Assembly: GCF_003337275.1 (NCBI RefSeq)
Contig: NZ_QPJQ01000009.1
Coordinates: 62,001-126,000, forward strand
Source: Marinomonas foliarum
GTDB taxonomy: Bacteria > Pseudomonadota > Gammaproteobacteria > Pseudomonadales > Marinomonadaceae
Direction: 5' to 3'
DNA length: 64,000 bases
Shown here: piece after piece, positions 9,170 through 18,255 of the stretch
How the letters are laid out: every line of letters starts with the position of its first letter
Position numbering within the stretch: position 1 is the first letter of the stretch
Notes under the pieces: generated by a model
Databases searched by the model: none
Told to the model about the DNA's origin: nothing
The model's input: the letters and a program-made list of their open reading frames with translations, nothing else
Made by a program: the position numbers and the translations under genes

Positions 9170-9745
9170 CTACCTCTTTACGTAAATAGTGAGTTTGTGC
9201 AAAGCGAGACGGACACGAGATTTTATCGTTCCAAGGGGAAGTGATAATTCTTCTGCCGCTTCCTTGTGGGTTTTGCCTTCTAAATAGACTTTTGCCAAAA
9301 CCTGCTTTTGATCCTTGGGTAATTTATCTAAACCTTGTTGGATCCGTTCTTGATCTCTTTTTTGCTGAGCATCTTTAAATGGGTCTGCATTTTCGTCGAC
9401 CACGTTTTGCCAGAGAAATTCTGGGTCGATATCAGACTGGTGTCGGCTGTTCTTACGCAAATAGTCGATACGGGCATTTCTTGCCAAGGTGAAAACCCAA
9501 GTATTAAGCGACGCGGACTCTGGCTTATAAGTGTGTGCTTTGTTCCAGATACGAATCATCACTTCCTGGGCGATATCATCGGCCATTAAATTTGCGCCAG
9601 GCTGAGCCGCAAGACAGAAACTTCTGATCTTAGGAACATAGTAATCAAATAGGCGTGTAAGAGCTGCTTGGTCTCTTGCTTCAGCAACGGCATGCATGTC
9701 TGCAGCTCGTTCTTCGTCATATTCTAGTTGGGTTACGCGTTCCAT
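9170..9745 (-). CDS. rpoE: ECF sigma factor, ChrR-controlled (ECF11/RpoE type)
   Basis: 191-residue sigma-70 family protein. Region 2 contains DYYVPKIRSFC and MADDIAQEVMIRIWNKA (about residues 55-71). Region 4 holds the helix-turn-helix LEGKTHKEAAEELSLPLGTIKSRV near the end. It pairs with the anti-sigma chrR gene, five bases downstream. Its promoter at 9798-9825 has the same -35 and -10 elements as the divergent lipid operon, so it probably drives its own transcription and that operon. The symbol follows Rhodobacter usage; this is not the envelope-stress RpoE of E. coli. Confidence 0.88.
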   Translation of the reverse strand: MERVTQLEYDEERAADMHAVAEARDQAALTRLFDYYVPKIRSFCLAAQPGANLMADDIAQEVMIRIWNKAHTYKPESASLNTWVFTLARNARIDYLRKNSRHQSDIDPEFLWQNVVDENADPFKDAQQKRDQERIQQGLDKLPKDQKQVLAKVYLEGKTHKEAAEELSLPLGTIKSRVRLALHKLTIYVKR

Positions 9746-9797
9746 TTTGGCTCCAATAATGAAAGCTATCTCGACGCTTTGTGTGCGTTATAAATGT

Positions 9798-9825
9798 ATT
9801 TACGTCATATAAATAAATGTGGATC
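9798..9825 (-). promoter_or_regulatory. ECF-type promoter for the sigma/chrR operon
   Basis: Read on the minus strand, TGATCC (9820-9825) is followed after 16 bases by CGTAAA (9798-9803). The distance, the -35 and the CGT of the -10 are repeated in the divergent promoter 32 bp away. TGATCC is the recalled -35 consensus of the Rhodobacter RpoE/ChrR regulon. Confidence 0.75.
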
Positions 9826-9856
9826 ACTTAAATGATCAAAAACAATTTAAAAAGAA

Positions 9857-9885
9857 TGATCCAAAGTTCATTGGTTTGCGTTTAA
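9857..9885 (+). promoter_or_regulatory. ECF-type promoter for the lipid/redox operon
   Basis: TGATCC (9857-9862) is followed after exactly 16 bases by CGTTTAA (9879-9885), about 45 bp before the first gene. It pairs with the minus-strand promoter at 9798-9825 and implies that the sigma factor controls both directions. Confidence 0.75.
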
Positions 9886-9929
9886 TCCTTATAACCAAAC
9901 ACCTGACAAGGTAACAGCTAAGGTAAGTG

Positions 9930-10379
9930 ATGAATATGGCGGACGCGAAAATGGATCCCAGTTCTTTGTTAATAGAGCGCTTCAAGGCCTTCTATCTCGA
10001 TGTTAAGCATCCACAGCTGGATAAAATTGATGAAATATACACAGAAGATGTGTTGTTCAAAGATCCCGTCCATGAATTGCGTGGTGCAGAAACCTTGCAT
10101 GCTTATCTTTCTGAAATGTGCGCCAATGTTCATAGTGGGCGTTTTGAATATTTGGATCAGACTGTGTCTGAAAACACGGCATACATTAAATGGAATATGC
10201 ATTTTAAACACCCTAAATTGGGCAACAAAACCATCACAGTGCGCGGTATTAGTCAGGTGCAATTTGATGAACGTATTTATTTTCACGAAGACGTTTATGA
10301 TCTGGGACAATTAATCTATGAGCATGTGCCTTTATTAGGTTTTTTTGTGAAAGGGTTAAAAAAGCGTTTGGTGATGTAG
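9930..10379 (+). CDS. NTF2-like/SnoaL-fold protein, first gene of the ECF operon
   Basis: A 149-residue alpha+beta cone-fold protein. Visible traits are the early RFKAFYLDVKHPQLDKIDE helix, YTEDVLFKDPVHELRG (typical of this fold) and the C-terminal EHVPLLGFFVKGLKKRL. Members may act as small isomerases, hydrolases or binding proteins, and no catalytic set is decisive here. ATG 9930 follows AAGG six bases upstream; a GTG at 9927 and an ATG at 9936 are alternatives. It heads a one-direction run of eight genes found together with ECF/ChrR pairs in many proteobacteria (recalled). Confidence 0.75.
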   Translation: MNMADAKMDPSSLLIERFKAFYLDVKHPQLDKIDEIYTEDVLFKDPVHELRGAETLHAYLSEMCANVHSGRFEYLDQTVSENTAYIKWNMHFKHPKLGNKTITVRGISQVQFDERIYFHEDVYDLGQLIYEHVPLLGFFVKGLKKRLVM

Positions 10380-10392
10380 GGAGGGTATTCAG

Positions 10393-11166
10393 ATGAATCA
10401 AGCAATTCAAAAAGACGTAGTATGGATCACAGGTGCCAGTTCTGGCATTGGTTTAGCGCTTACAAAATGCTTTTTAGACGCAGGTTGGAAGGTGATTGCC
10501 AGCGCAAGAGGGCAAGGCGAGCTGACCTCATTGATAGATGCCAATGAAAACCTTTCTTTTGTTCCTTTTGATATGACAGACGAAAGCCAAATGGGTGCTG
10601 CTCGTGAGGCGTTAAGTGCCCATACTGATAAATTAGATTGTGCGGTACTGAATGCTGGAACCTGTGAATATTTGGATATGACAGACACTGATCCAGATTG
10701 GAAAATGATGGATCGAATCATGTCAGTGAATTTTATTGGCTTAGTGAACAGCGTCGAAGTGTCTTTACCGTTACTAAAAAAGTCACCCCGCGCGCACCTG
10801 GTTGGGGTGAGCTCACAAGCTGTACAAGCCGCATTTCCTCAAGCCGAAGCCTACGGAGCCAGTAAAGCAGCGATTCGATACTTTTTGTCTTCTTTAAGAA
10901 TGGACCTAAAGCAATTCAATGTAGATGTGACTTGTTTGTTACCCGGCTTTGTCGACACGCCATTAACGCAGAAGAATACTTTTGATATGCCGTTTCTGAT
11001 GTCCGCTGACGATGCGGCAAAACGTATGTTTACGGCTTTAGGGTCGCGGCCTTTTGAATATGCCTTTCCTAGGCGCTTGACCGCCATGTTGTGGCTAGGT
11101 CGACATTTTCCAAAAATGTGGCTCTCTAAGTTAGCGCCTAAAAAACCATCTAATACATCAGCCTAG
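10393..11166 (+). CDS. Short-chain dehydrogenase/reductase
   Basis: 257-residue classical SDR. The cofactor motif TGASSGIG lies at residues 14-21, the structural LNAGTCEY replaces NNAG near residue 85, and the catalytic Ser (GVSSQA) and YGASK are about residues 141 and 154. PGFVDTPLT follows the active site. It is 13 bp after the NTF2-like gene, inside the ECF operon. The substrate is unknown; lipid neighbours suggest a fatty-acyl or isoprenoid carbonyl. Confidence 0.85.
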   Translation: MNQAIQKDVVWITGASSGIGLALTKCFLDAGWKVIASARGQGELTSLIDANENLSFVPFDMTDESQMGAAREALSAHTDKLDCAVLNAGTCEYLDMTDTDPDWKMMDRIMSVNFIGLVNSVEVSLPLLKKSPRAHLVGVSSQAVQAAFPQAEAYGASKAAIRYFLSSLRMDLKQFNVDVTCLLPGFVDTPLTQKNTFDMPFLMSADDAAKRMFTALGSRPFEYAFPRRLTAMLWLGRHFPKMWLSKLAPKKPSNTSA

Positions 11167-11203
11167 CTGGGTAATGACAAATTACGTTTTAAGGGGACAA
11201 TGA

Positions 11204-12454
11204 GTGAAAATTGCCATTATTGGATCAGGGATTTCCGGATTAACCAGCGCTTATCTTTTGCAGCAACAACATGATGTCACCGTATTTGAATCTGCAGAAC
11301 GTATTGGAGGTCACACCGCCACCGTCAATGTAGAAGAAAGCGGTAAAACTCGTGCTATTGATACCGGTTTTATTGTATTTAATGATTGGACTTACCCTAA
11401 CTTTATCCGTTTGATGGATGAGCTGGGCGTGAAATCAAAACCAACAGAAATGAGCTTCAGCGTAAGTTGTCAGCGTACTGGGCTGGAATACGGCGGGAAT
11501 AATCTCAATACTCTGTTTGCGCAACGCCGTAATTTGTTGAATTTTTCTTTTATCGGTATGTTAAAAGACATCTTACGCTTTAATAAAGAAGCCATCCTAG
11601 ACTTAGAAAGCGGCCTATTGAAAGAAGGCGTGACGCTTGGTGAATATCTAAAAGAAAAAGGTTACGGCAGTCGGTTTGCTAGTCATTATCTCATTCCTAT
11701 GGGCAGCGCTATTTGGTCATCTACTTTAGATGAAATGATGGACTTCCCTTTGGTATTTTTTGTTCGCTTCTTTAAAAATCATGGCTTGTTGAGTGTTAAC
11801 GAGCGCCCGCAATGGCGAGTGATTGAAGGCGGCTCGTCTTCGTATTTAAAGCCTTTAGTGTCTAAATTCGAAGACAGAATTCAGCTGGGCGCGGATATAT
11901 CGAAAGTAGAGCGTTCAGCTGAAGGCGTGGTGATGCATTTTGCTGATGGTTCTACACAAGATTTTGATCAAGTCGTGTTTGCTTGTCACAGTGATGAAGC
12001 GTTGGCGTTACTGGCTGATCCTTCAGCAGATGAGCGTGCAATCCTGTCAGCTATTCCTTACCGCAACAATGATGTGGTACTTCACACTGACACAAGATTA
12101 TTACCGAAGAAGAAATTGGCATGGTCGAGCTGGAATTATCACTTGGGTTCTGATCGGACTAAGCCCGCAACGCTAAGCTACAACATGAATATTCTGCAGC
12201 ACTTTTCTAGCGATACGACCTATGTGGTGACATTGAACCAGACTGATATGATCGCAGAAGACAAAATAGTTGGGCGCTTTCAATATTCTCATCCTACTTT
12301 TACCTTAGACGGCATTAAAGCACAGGACCGTTGGTCAGAGATTAATGGTGTTAACAAAACCTGGTTTTGTGGTGCTTACTGGCGTAATGGCTTCCACGAA
12401 GATGGTTGTTGGAGCGGTGTTCGCGTCGCAAATGGATTGGGTATTTCATGGTAG
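11204..12454 (+). CDS. FAD-dependent oxidoreductase of the amine-oxidase/desaturase-like family
   Basis: 416 residues starting with the FAD-binding IAIIGSGISGLTSAYLL, and an ERIGGHTATV loop near residue 38. The long middle contains the family segment DTGFIVFNDWTYPNF, and the C-terminal FAD motif GAYWRNGFHEDGCWSG is near the end. Start is GTG 11204, seven bases after AAGGGG; the ATG at 11200 is out of frame. The last seven bases overlap the DUF1365 gene. Homologues beside cfa in ChrR regulons are linked to modification of unsaturated or cyclopropane fatty acids (furan fatty acids in Rhodobacter, by recall), so a lipid dehydrogenation role is inferred. Confidence 0.82.
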   Translation: MKIAIIGSGISGLTSAYLLQQQHDVTVFESAERIGGHTATVNVEESGKTRAIDTGFIVFNDWTYPNFIRLMDELGVKSKPTEMSFSVSCQRTGLEYGGNNLNTLFAQRRNLLNFSFIGMLKDILRFNKEAILDLESGLLKEGVTLGEYLKEKGYGSRFASHYLIPMGSAIWSSTLDEMMDFPLVFFVRFFKNHGLLSVNERPQWRVIEGGSSSYLKPLVSKFEDRIQLGADISKVERSAEGVVMHFADGSTQDFDQVVFACHSDEALALLADPSADERAILSAIPYRNNDVVLHTDTRLLPKKKLAWSSWNYHLGSDRTKPATLSYNMNILQHFSSDTTYVVTLNQTDMIAEDKIVGRFQYSHPTFTLDGIKAQDRWSEINGVNKTWFCGAYWRNGFHEDGCWSGVRVANGLGISW

Positions 12455-13227
12455 ATTTTGTTCCTAAGCACAGTGCTATTTATCAGGGTACGGTGCGCCA
12501 TCGTCGTTTTACACCTCGTACTCATGCCTTTCGGTATCGTGTCTTTATGATGTATTTCGATTTAGATGAGCTAGATGATGTGCTGGCGATGAGCCCTTGG
12601 TGGTCAGTTAAGCGCTGGTCTTTGGCTCGATTTTCCCGAAAAGATTATTTTGGTGATGAATCTGCGTCGATTAAGGGCGCAGTTTTGGCTGAAGTGAACA
12701 ACCGCTTGGGATTGAAACTAACCGGTCCAGTGCGCATGTTGACCAACTGCCGCTACTTTGGCTTTATCATTAATCCCATTACTATTTATTACTGCTTCGA
12801 TGAAAATGAACAGCTGCAAGCTATGCTGCTGGAAGTAACCAATACCCCTTGGAATGAAAAAATCGCTTATGTTTTAAAGAGTGATCCAAGTCTGCAAAGC
12901 CAACGTATCCAATTTAATAAGGGAATGCATGTGTCTCCATTTCACCCAATGGAACATTTCTATGATTGGCGAAGTAATACACCTCACCAGAAACTGGCAG
13001 TACATATGCAGAATAAAGAGCGAAAAAATGAGCAATGTGTGTTTGATGCTACGTTATCACTGACTCGGCAGCCACTCACACCTCGTTCCATGGCGACTGT
13101 ATTGTTTAATTATCCTGTGATGACCATGAAGGTGGCATTCGGAATATATTGGCAAGCACTTAAGCTTTGGGTGAAAAAAGTGCCTTTTTATTCACACCCC
13201 AATTCGTCTTCTACAACGACTAAATAA
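12448..13227 (+). CDS. DUF1365 family protein
   Basis: 259 residues, assigned by the start region AIYQGTVRHRRFTPRTHAFRYRV and the conserved NCRYFGFIINPITIYYCFD near residues 100-118, with a later HVSPFHPME. I start it at ATG 12448, which overlaps the previous gene by seven bases; the longer upstream frame has no family support. DUF1365 proteins are almost always paired with the FAD oxidoreductase and Cfa-type genes, as here. The biochemical role is unknown; a lipid-related function is inferred from context. Confidence 0.85.
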   Translation: MVDFVPKHSAIYQGTVRHRRFTPRTHAFRYRVFMMYFDLDELDDVLAMSPWWSVKRWSLARFSRKDYFGDESASIKGAVLAEVNNRLGLKLTGPVRMLTNCRYFGFIINPITIYYCFDENEQLQAMLLEVTNTPWNEKIAYVLKSDPSLQSQRIQFNKGMHVSPFHPMEHFYDWRSNTPHQKLAVHMQNKERKNEQCVFDATLSLTRQPLTPRSMATVLFNYPVMTMKVAFGIYWQALKLWVKKVPFYSHPNSSSTTTK

Positions 13228-13274
13228 GACGATTATATTAATAATTAGCCAAACACATTAGGAGACCAATAATT

Positions 13275-14543
13275 ATGAACTCCGTTAGTATGAGTGATCA
13301 AAAAGTGATAAAAAATCGCACAGCAACATGGTTTGATAATCTAGCGCGCAAGATGGTTTTTACAATGTTGGGCCGATTAGAGATAGGTCATCTTACTTTA
13401 GAAGAAAACGGTGAAACCTATACCTTTGGCGAGCCGAAGGATGATACTCAATACATTGCTCATATTCATGTTCATGATATTCATGCTTACCGAGATGTGT
13501 TTTCAAACAGCAGTATAGGCGCTGGTGAAGCCTATATGAAAGGCTGGTGGTCATCTTCTGACATTGTGTCTGTTATTCGTCTGATGGTTGCTAACCTGAA
13601 TCTTATTAATAAAATGGACGCCAAACGTCCTATCTGGAGCCGTGTTGCAACCAAAATTATTCACAAGTTGAATGCCAATACAAAGAAAGGCTCGAAAGAT
13701 AATATTTCGGCCCACTATGATTTAGGTAATGATTTTTTCTCATTGTTTCTCGACCCTACCATGATGTATTCCTCGGCGGTTTATCCTCAGATTAACTCTT
13801 CTTTAGAAGAAGCCTCGGTCAATAAGTTGGATCGGATTTGTCAAAAGTTACAACTGAGTGATAAAGATCATCTTTTAGAGATTGGTACTGGGTGGGGCGG
13901 TATGGCGATTCATGCTGCTAAGCATTATGGCTGCCAAGTAACGACAACCACAATCTCAAAAGAACAATATGAATTCGCTAAGGCGCGTGTAGCGGCTGAA
14001 GGTTTGCAAGACAAGATTACTCTATTGCTTGAAGACTATCGTGACCTGCAAGGCCAATATGACAAGCTAGTGTCGATCGAAATGATTGAAGCCGTTGGTC
14101 ACGAGTACTACGACAGTTATTTCTCTAAATGCAGTGCACTATTAAAACCTCATGGTGTGATGGTTATTCAAGCCATTACTATTGCCGATCAGCGTTATGA
14201 CTATGCGCGTCGCTCTGTAGACTTCATTCAGCGTTATATTTTTCCCGGTGGCTGTTTACCGTCCAATCAAGTAATTGCTCATAAAATCGCCTCCAAAACC
14301 GACATGCAAATTGTCGGACTAGAAGACATTACTGAGCACTATGCGAAAACCTTGGCTGACTGGCGAGCGCGTTTTCATGCTGCGCGTCATGAAGTCTCCG
14401 ATATGGGCTTCGATGACGTGTTTTGTCGTATGTGGGACTTTTATCTTGCGTATTGCGAAGGCGGCTTTAAAGAGCGTGCAATCAGCACAGGGCAGTTTAT
14501 TTTTGCTAAGCCTGATCATCGCTTGTCGATAGAAATAAGATAG
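13275..14543 (+). CDS. cfa: Cyclopropane-fatty-acyl-phospholipid synthase family methyltransferase
   Basis: SAM-dependent enzyme that methylenates cis double bonds of membrane phospholipid acyl chains. The N-terminal lipid-binding domain (about 1-130) includes AGEAYMKGWW. The methyltransferase domain has YDLGNDFFSLFLDPTMMYS near residue 155, the SAM motif LLEIGTGWGGMAIHAAKH near 200 and the conserved SIEMIEAVGHEYYDSYF near 272. At 422 aa it is longer than E. coli Cfa (382). It is the fifth gene of the ECF operon, 47 bp after DUF1365, with AGGAG before the ATG. A methyltransferase making other branched acyl chains cannot be excluded. Confidence 0.9.
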   Translation: MNSVSMSDQKVIKNRTATWFDNLARKMVFTMLGRLEIGHLTLEENGETYTFGEPKDDTQYIAHIHVHDIHAYRDVFSNSSIGAGEAYMKGWWSSSDIVSVIRLMVANLNLINKMDAKRPIWSRVATKIIHKLNANTKKGSKDNISAHYDLGNDFFSLFLDPTMMYSSAVYPQINSSLEEASVNKLDRICQKLQLSDKDHLLEIGTGWGGMAIHAAKHYGCQVTTTTISKEQYEFAKARVAAEGLQDKITLLLEDYRDLQGQYDKLVSIEMIEAVGHEYYDSYFSKCSALLKPHGVMVIQAITIADQRYDYARRSVDFIQRYIFPGGCLPSNQVIAHKIASKTDMQIVGLEDITEHYAKTLADWRARFHAARHEVSDMGFDDVFCRMWDFYLAYCEGGFKERAISTGQFIFAKPDHRLSIEIR

Positions 14544-14551
14544 AGATCGCC

Positions 14552-15076
14552 ATGAAACGTTTTGGCAATGCCATTTTATTCCAAATTGTCTGGTTTATTT
14601 GTGTATTGGCTGGAAGCGTTTGGGCGCTTGTTGCCACGATTGTTTATTTGCTCATACACGATCGTTATTTTATGCATACGCGCAGGGAATTGCGTTTGTT
14701 GGTCTTGTTTCTTGGGCTTGGTGTTTTGATAGACGGTACGTTATTTCAAATTGGATTGTTCTCGATGACAGCCACATCAACAGGAGACAATCTTTTACCT
14801 CCTGTTTGGCTGTTGTGTCTTTGGATAAGTGTTGGAACCTTGTTTGCACATAGCTTGTCGATGTTACGTTCCCGTTACTTATTGATTGCTCTAATGGGCA
14901 TGATAGGGCCACCTCTAAGTTATATCGCAGGGGCTAAATTATCAGGAATTACATTGGCTGAACCCATATTTTTGACATTGTCTGTGGTGGCGTTAATTTG
15001 GGCGTTGATACTGCCTTTAGGTATGTGGTTTGGAGAAAGATGGACAATCTTCTCGGAGGAAAGTGAAAATGGCTAA
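14552..15076 (+). CDS. DUF2878 family inner-membrane protein
   Basis: 174 residues with five or so hydrophobic helices and short loops; DGTLFQIGLF near residue 67 and PPVWLLCLWISVGTLF near 91 are typical of DUF2878. It starts nine bases after cfa, and its stop overlaps the next gene by eight bases, so it belongs to the same operon. Function unknown; it co-occurs with ChrR-controlled lipid genes. Confidence 0.78.
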   Translation: MKRFGNAILFQIVWFICVLAGSVWALVATIVYLLIHDRYFMHTRRELRLLVLFLGLGVLIDGTLFQIGLFSMTATSTGDNLLPPVWLLCLWISVGTLFAHSLSMLRSRYLLIALMGMIGPPLSYIAGAKLSGITLAEPIFLTLSVVALIWALILPLGMWFGERWTIFSEESENG

Positions 15077-15827
15077 GATGGAAAGGTCAAAAAAATTATC
15101 GCTTAACTGTGTTCCAGTGCTGATCACAGGGGCGCTTTTGTTTACTTCATTAAGCTCGGCAGAAACTCTTTCAGAGAGCCCGGCCGATCCTACAATTTCC
15201 AAAGTAGTAGGCAGTGCTTACAGTTTAGATGAAAAGACGCTACTGTACCGAGAGACTCATACGAAACAGAGTGATTCAATTTACACTGTGGAATACTCAG
15301 AACCAGATGGTCAGGTCTTTGCGACCAAGTCGTTAGACTCTTCCAAGTCGTCAATTGCGCCTAGTTTTTCTCAATTGAATGAGCGAAACGGGGAAAAAAT
15401 TGATGTCTTACAGTCAGGCAAAAAGCTCGAAATCAGCTACCAAGAAAATAGTCAGGCGAGTTTAGAAAAAGACTCAGTACCTTTGGTTCCTGGAGTCGTA
15501 GTCGATGCTGGTTTTAATGCTTTTGTTACGCAATATTGGGACACTTTAATCACAGGCAAAGAAATGGATATTGAATTTCTTGTGCCAAGTAGACAGTCAA
15601 CTTATAGCTTTCGTTTTGGTAAATCAGACTGTATTGACGGAACTGAAAGTGGTGTTACCTGTTTTTCTTTGAAGCCTGTTTCTTGGTTCGTGAGAATGGC
15701 TGTCGATCCTATTGTCGTCGCGTACGACTCAGAAAATAAGCGTTTGCTGCGTTTTACGGGGCGAGCCAACATCAGTAATGAACAAGGCAAATACCAAAAC
15801 GTCGATATCCAGTACCGTTACTTTTAA
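15069..15827 (+). CDS. Exported protein of the ECF operon, unknown function
   Basis: 252 residues from ATG 15069, chosen because GGAGGA lies eight bases upstream and the first 34 residues form a Sec signal (basic MAKMERSKK, hydrophobic core, cleavage near SSA-ET). The mature part looks like a beta-rich periplasmic protein: SIYTVEYSEPDGQ and SVPLVPGVVVDAGFNAFV occur in it. I do not recognise a domain. It overlaps DUF2878 by eight bases. Two cysteines (in SDCIDGTESGVTC) could form a disulfide. Confidence 0.7.
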   Translation: MAKMERSKKLSLNCVPVLITGALLFTSLSSAETLSESPADPTISKVVGSAYSLDEKTLLYRETHTKQSDSIYTVEYSEPDGQVFATKSLDSSKSSIAPSFSQLNERNGEKIDVLQSGKKLEISYQENSQASLEKDSVPLVPGVVVDAGFNAFVTQYWDTLITGKEMDIEFLVPSRQSTYSFRFGKSDCIDGTESGVTCFSLKPVSWFVRMAVDPIVVAYDSENKRLLRFTGRANISNEQGKYQNVDIQYRYF

Positions 15828-15865
15828 ATAACACTTTTAGGCTTCCAATTTTTAAAGGAAATATT

Positions 15866-16420
15866 ATGACGAATGTTTGTCGCTCCATCATGGTTAAAAT
15901 CTCAGCGGTATGTTGCTTGTTATTGCTAACGGCATGTTCGACACCTGATGTGTCTTTATACGCTAAAAATGAGCCTAAATTCGAATTGCAAACCTTCTTT
16001 TCTGGTTCTCTTACCGCTCACGGAATTTTAAAGAATCGTAGCGGTGAAGTGACTCGCTATTTTAATGCCACGTTAGAAGGTAGTTGGGATAATGGGGTTG
16101 GTACTCTCGCTGAAGTTTTTGTATTTGATGATGGCGAAGTGCAAGAAAGAACTTGGATTATGACCCCAGACGATCAAGGGCGTTATTCGGCTACTGCTAA
16201 TGATGTGGTAGGCACTGGTGATATTAAAATTGCTGGTAACTCCCTGTTTATGAACTATGTTCTACAAGTGCCTTACGATGGTGATTTGCTAGAAGTGAAT
16301 GTTGATGATCGTATGTATATGGTCAAAGAAGGTGTGGTAATTAATGAGTCTGTAATGAAAAAGTTTGGTGTAGAGGTGGGATATTTATCAATTGTGATTG
16401 AAAAACAGCTCGCTGATTGA
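15866..16420 (+). CDS. DUF3833 family lipoprotein
   Basis: 184 residues with a signal peptide ending in the lipobox LLTAC, so it is lipidated at Cys 24 or so and anchored to a membrane. The following region has FFSGSLTAHGILKNRSGEV, a DUF3833 hallmark, plus a beta-strand-rich body (GVGTLAEVFVFDDGEVQERTW). It is the last gene of the ECF operon and is followed by a strong terminator. The family's role is unknown; regulation with Cfa suggests envelope lipid repair. Confidence 0.82.
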   Translation: MTNVCRSIMVKISAVCCLLLLTACSTPDVSLYAKNEPKFELQTFFSGSLTAHGILKNRSGEVTRYFNATLEGSWDNGVGTLAEVFVFDDGEVQERTWIMTPDDQGRYSATANDVVGTGDIKIAGNSLFMNYVLQVPYDGDLLEVNVDDRMYMVKEGVVINESVMKKFGVEVGYLSIVIEKQLAD

Positions 16421-16485
16421 ATCGTTTATTTCAGCAGCTTCTATATACATCTAAAGAAAATGCTCTGTATTTTATGTTATATATG

Positions 16486-16515
16486 AAAGACTACCACTAG
16501 GTAGTCTTTTTTTTT
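16486..16515 (+). terminator. Intrinsic terminator ending the ECF operon
   Basis: Ten-base-pair stem (AAAGACTACC at 16486-16495, complement at 16500-16509) closes an ACTA loop and is followed by nine or more T bases. It lies 66 bp past the DUF3833 stop. Confidence 0.88.
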
Positions 16516-16600
16516 AACTTTTATTTATTAAAAAAATTCTATCGGTGAACCGAGATAATGTAATGTTAGTTAACGAGTGAAATAAGAGGGAAGCTATTAT

Positions 16601-18169
16601 ATGTTTGGCAGTGTTACGGCATTGGTTCCTTATAAGAAGAAAGTGTTATTTTATTATGGTTTCCTTTCTTTACTTATCAGTATTCCTCTTTTCACCGTTA
16701 GTCTTTATTTCTTCTTGCTACATGACTTAGACAACAAAGCCAAAGCTGCTGAAAATATACTGATAACTCAGATGGAAGGTATTTTCTCTGAATTAAAAAC
16801 GGTGGTTGATAGTGCAGGATTATCTTGTCAGGAAGAGGATGCTACTCGTTTAAAGCGATTGGTATTTTACTCACCAACGTTTAAAGAACTCGGGCTTTTT
16901 GATAAAGACTTCCGTGTGTTCTGCTCCAATTATGGAGTCGTTAATATTCCCATTTTTTCATCGATTGTTACTCGTATCGAAAGCAGTGCTGGCCGTAAAA
17001 CCGTTTCTTTGGTGCGCTCGAAATCATTGGGAGAAGCAACATTTTTTGCCTTTTATCAGGGCGAAAATGGAATTGGTGTAAATGGCTTAGCACCACCTAT
17101 TCGATTTTCCACTCTTATCGACCCCATAATATTACCCGACTATTTTTATGAATTAACCATAGGTAAGCGAATATTGTCTTCCAATCGCGATGGTATGGAT
17201 TCAGATATATGGAATAAGAAGGTTGTATCATTGGACGATTGGTCGGTGACATTAGATGTTTTTCTTCCCTCTAACTTGTATTGGCAACGTCTGTACTCCT
17301 TCGCTCCTTTCATATTCGCTGTTTGGCTAGTTTTGTTTTTGGCTTTTTACACTGCGCATTTAATCAGTGTTTATTATCGGCGTTCAATGCGGCACTGCAT
17401 TCGCCGGGCCATTAAAAATGCTGAGATTGATGTGTACTTTCAACCTGTTGTTTCGCTAAATCCGGGTGAATCTCTTGAGATGGAAGCATTACTCCGTTGG
17501 CAATCTTTGAATCATGGGTATGTATCACCTTTAGTCGTTGTGAAAGTGGCCAGTGAATTGGGGTTGATGGACGAACTTACATGGGTGGTTATTCGTAAGG
17601 TCGGAGCGTTTTATCGAGAGTATCCTGATCAACTTATCGATATTAAAACCTCTGTCAATGTTGATCGGTTTAGTTTACTTAAAGAAAGCTTTGCTCCCAA
17701 GCTGGCGAGTATTTTAGAAGAATACCCAGAATTAAAAGGTCACTTAGGCCTTGAAGTAACAGAAACTAGCGTGCTGAACCACGACGAATTGCCGCTAATG
17801 GTGAGTCGCTTTGAACACATTAAGGCTTTGGGTATTGGACTGTCTGTGGATGACTTTGGTACAGGTTATTCTGGTTTAGACTTTCTGCGCCGTTTTCCGT
17901 ACGACACTTTAAAACTCGATCAAGTATTTATTGCCAATTTGAAAGACGACCAATTTACGCGCCAAGTATTAACGTCAATTACTATCTTGGCTAAAGAGCT
18001 GGGCATGAAATTAGTTGCTGAAGGTGTGGAGCGTGAAGATCAACTTGAGGCTGTTAGGCTGTTGGGAGTAGATAGGGTTCAAGGTTATTATTTCTGTAGA
18101 CCACTTCCAAAGGATCAAATTATTACGTGGATAGCACGCAATAATTCTATTGAAAATGCCGCAAAATAA
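16601..18169 (+). CDS. CSS-motif sensor c-di-GMP phosphodiesterase (EAL)
   Basis: 522 residues. An N-terminal membrane helix (about 12-40) and a second near 230-255 bracket a periplasmic domain with cysteines at about residue 76 and in VFCSNYG near 107, as in redox-sensing CSS-motif domains (the usual CSS is CSN here). The cytoplasmic EAL domain keeps the metal and catalytic motifs EMEALLRW (about 292), DDFGTGYSGLDFL (about 417) and AEGVE (about 472), so it should hydrolyse c-di-GMP. It stands alone between the ECF operon terminator and a DUF6164 gene. Confidence 0.88.
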   Translation: MFGSVTALVPYKKKVLFYYGFLSLLISIPLFTVSLYFFLLHDLDNKAKAAENILITQMEGIFSELKTVVDSAGLSCQEEDATRLKRLVFYSPTFKELGLFDKDFRVFCSNYGVVNIPIFSSIVTRIESSAGRKTVSLVRSKSLGEATFFAFYQGENGIGVNGLAPPIRFSTLIDPIILPDYFYELTIGKRILSSNRDGMDSDIWNKKVVSLDDWSVTLDVFLPSNLYWQRLYSFAPFIFAVWLVLFLAFYTAHLISVYYRRSMRHCIRRAIKNAEIDVYFQPVVSLNPGESLEMEALLRWQSLNHGYVSPLVVVKVASELGLMDELTWVVIRKVGAFYREYPDQLIDIKTSVNVDRFSLLKESFAPKLASILEEYPELKGHLGLEVTETSVLNHDELPLMVSRFEHIKALGIGLSVDDFGTGYSGLDFLRRFPYDTLKLDQVFIANLKDDQFTRQVLTSITILAKELGMKLVAEGVEREDQLEAVRLLGVDRVQGYYFCRPLPKDQIITWIARNNSIENAAK

Positions 18170-18255
18170 AGCATTAGAAGTGATGTAAGATTGTATTCTT
18201 GTAGCGCTTCTCTTACTCTCTACCGCTTAATTTTCTCGACGTAAGGCTAAACAAT

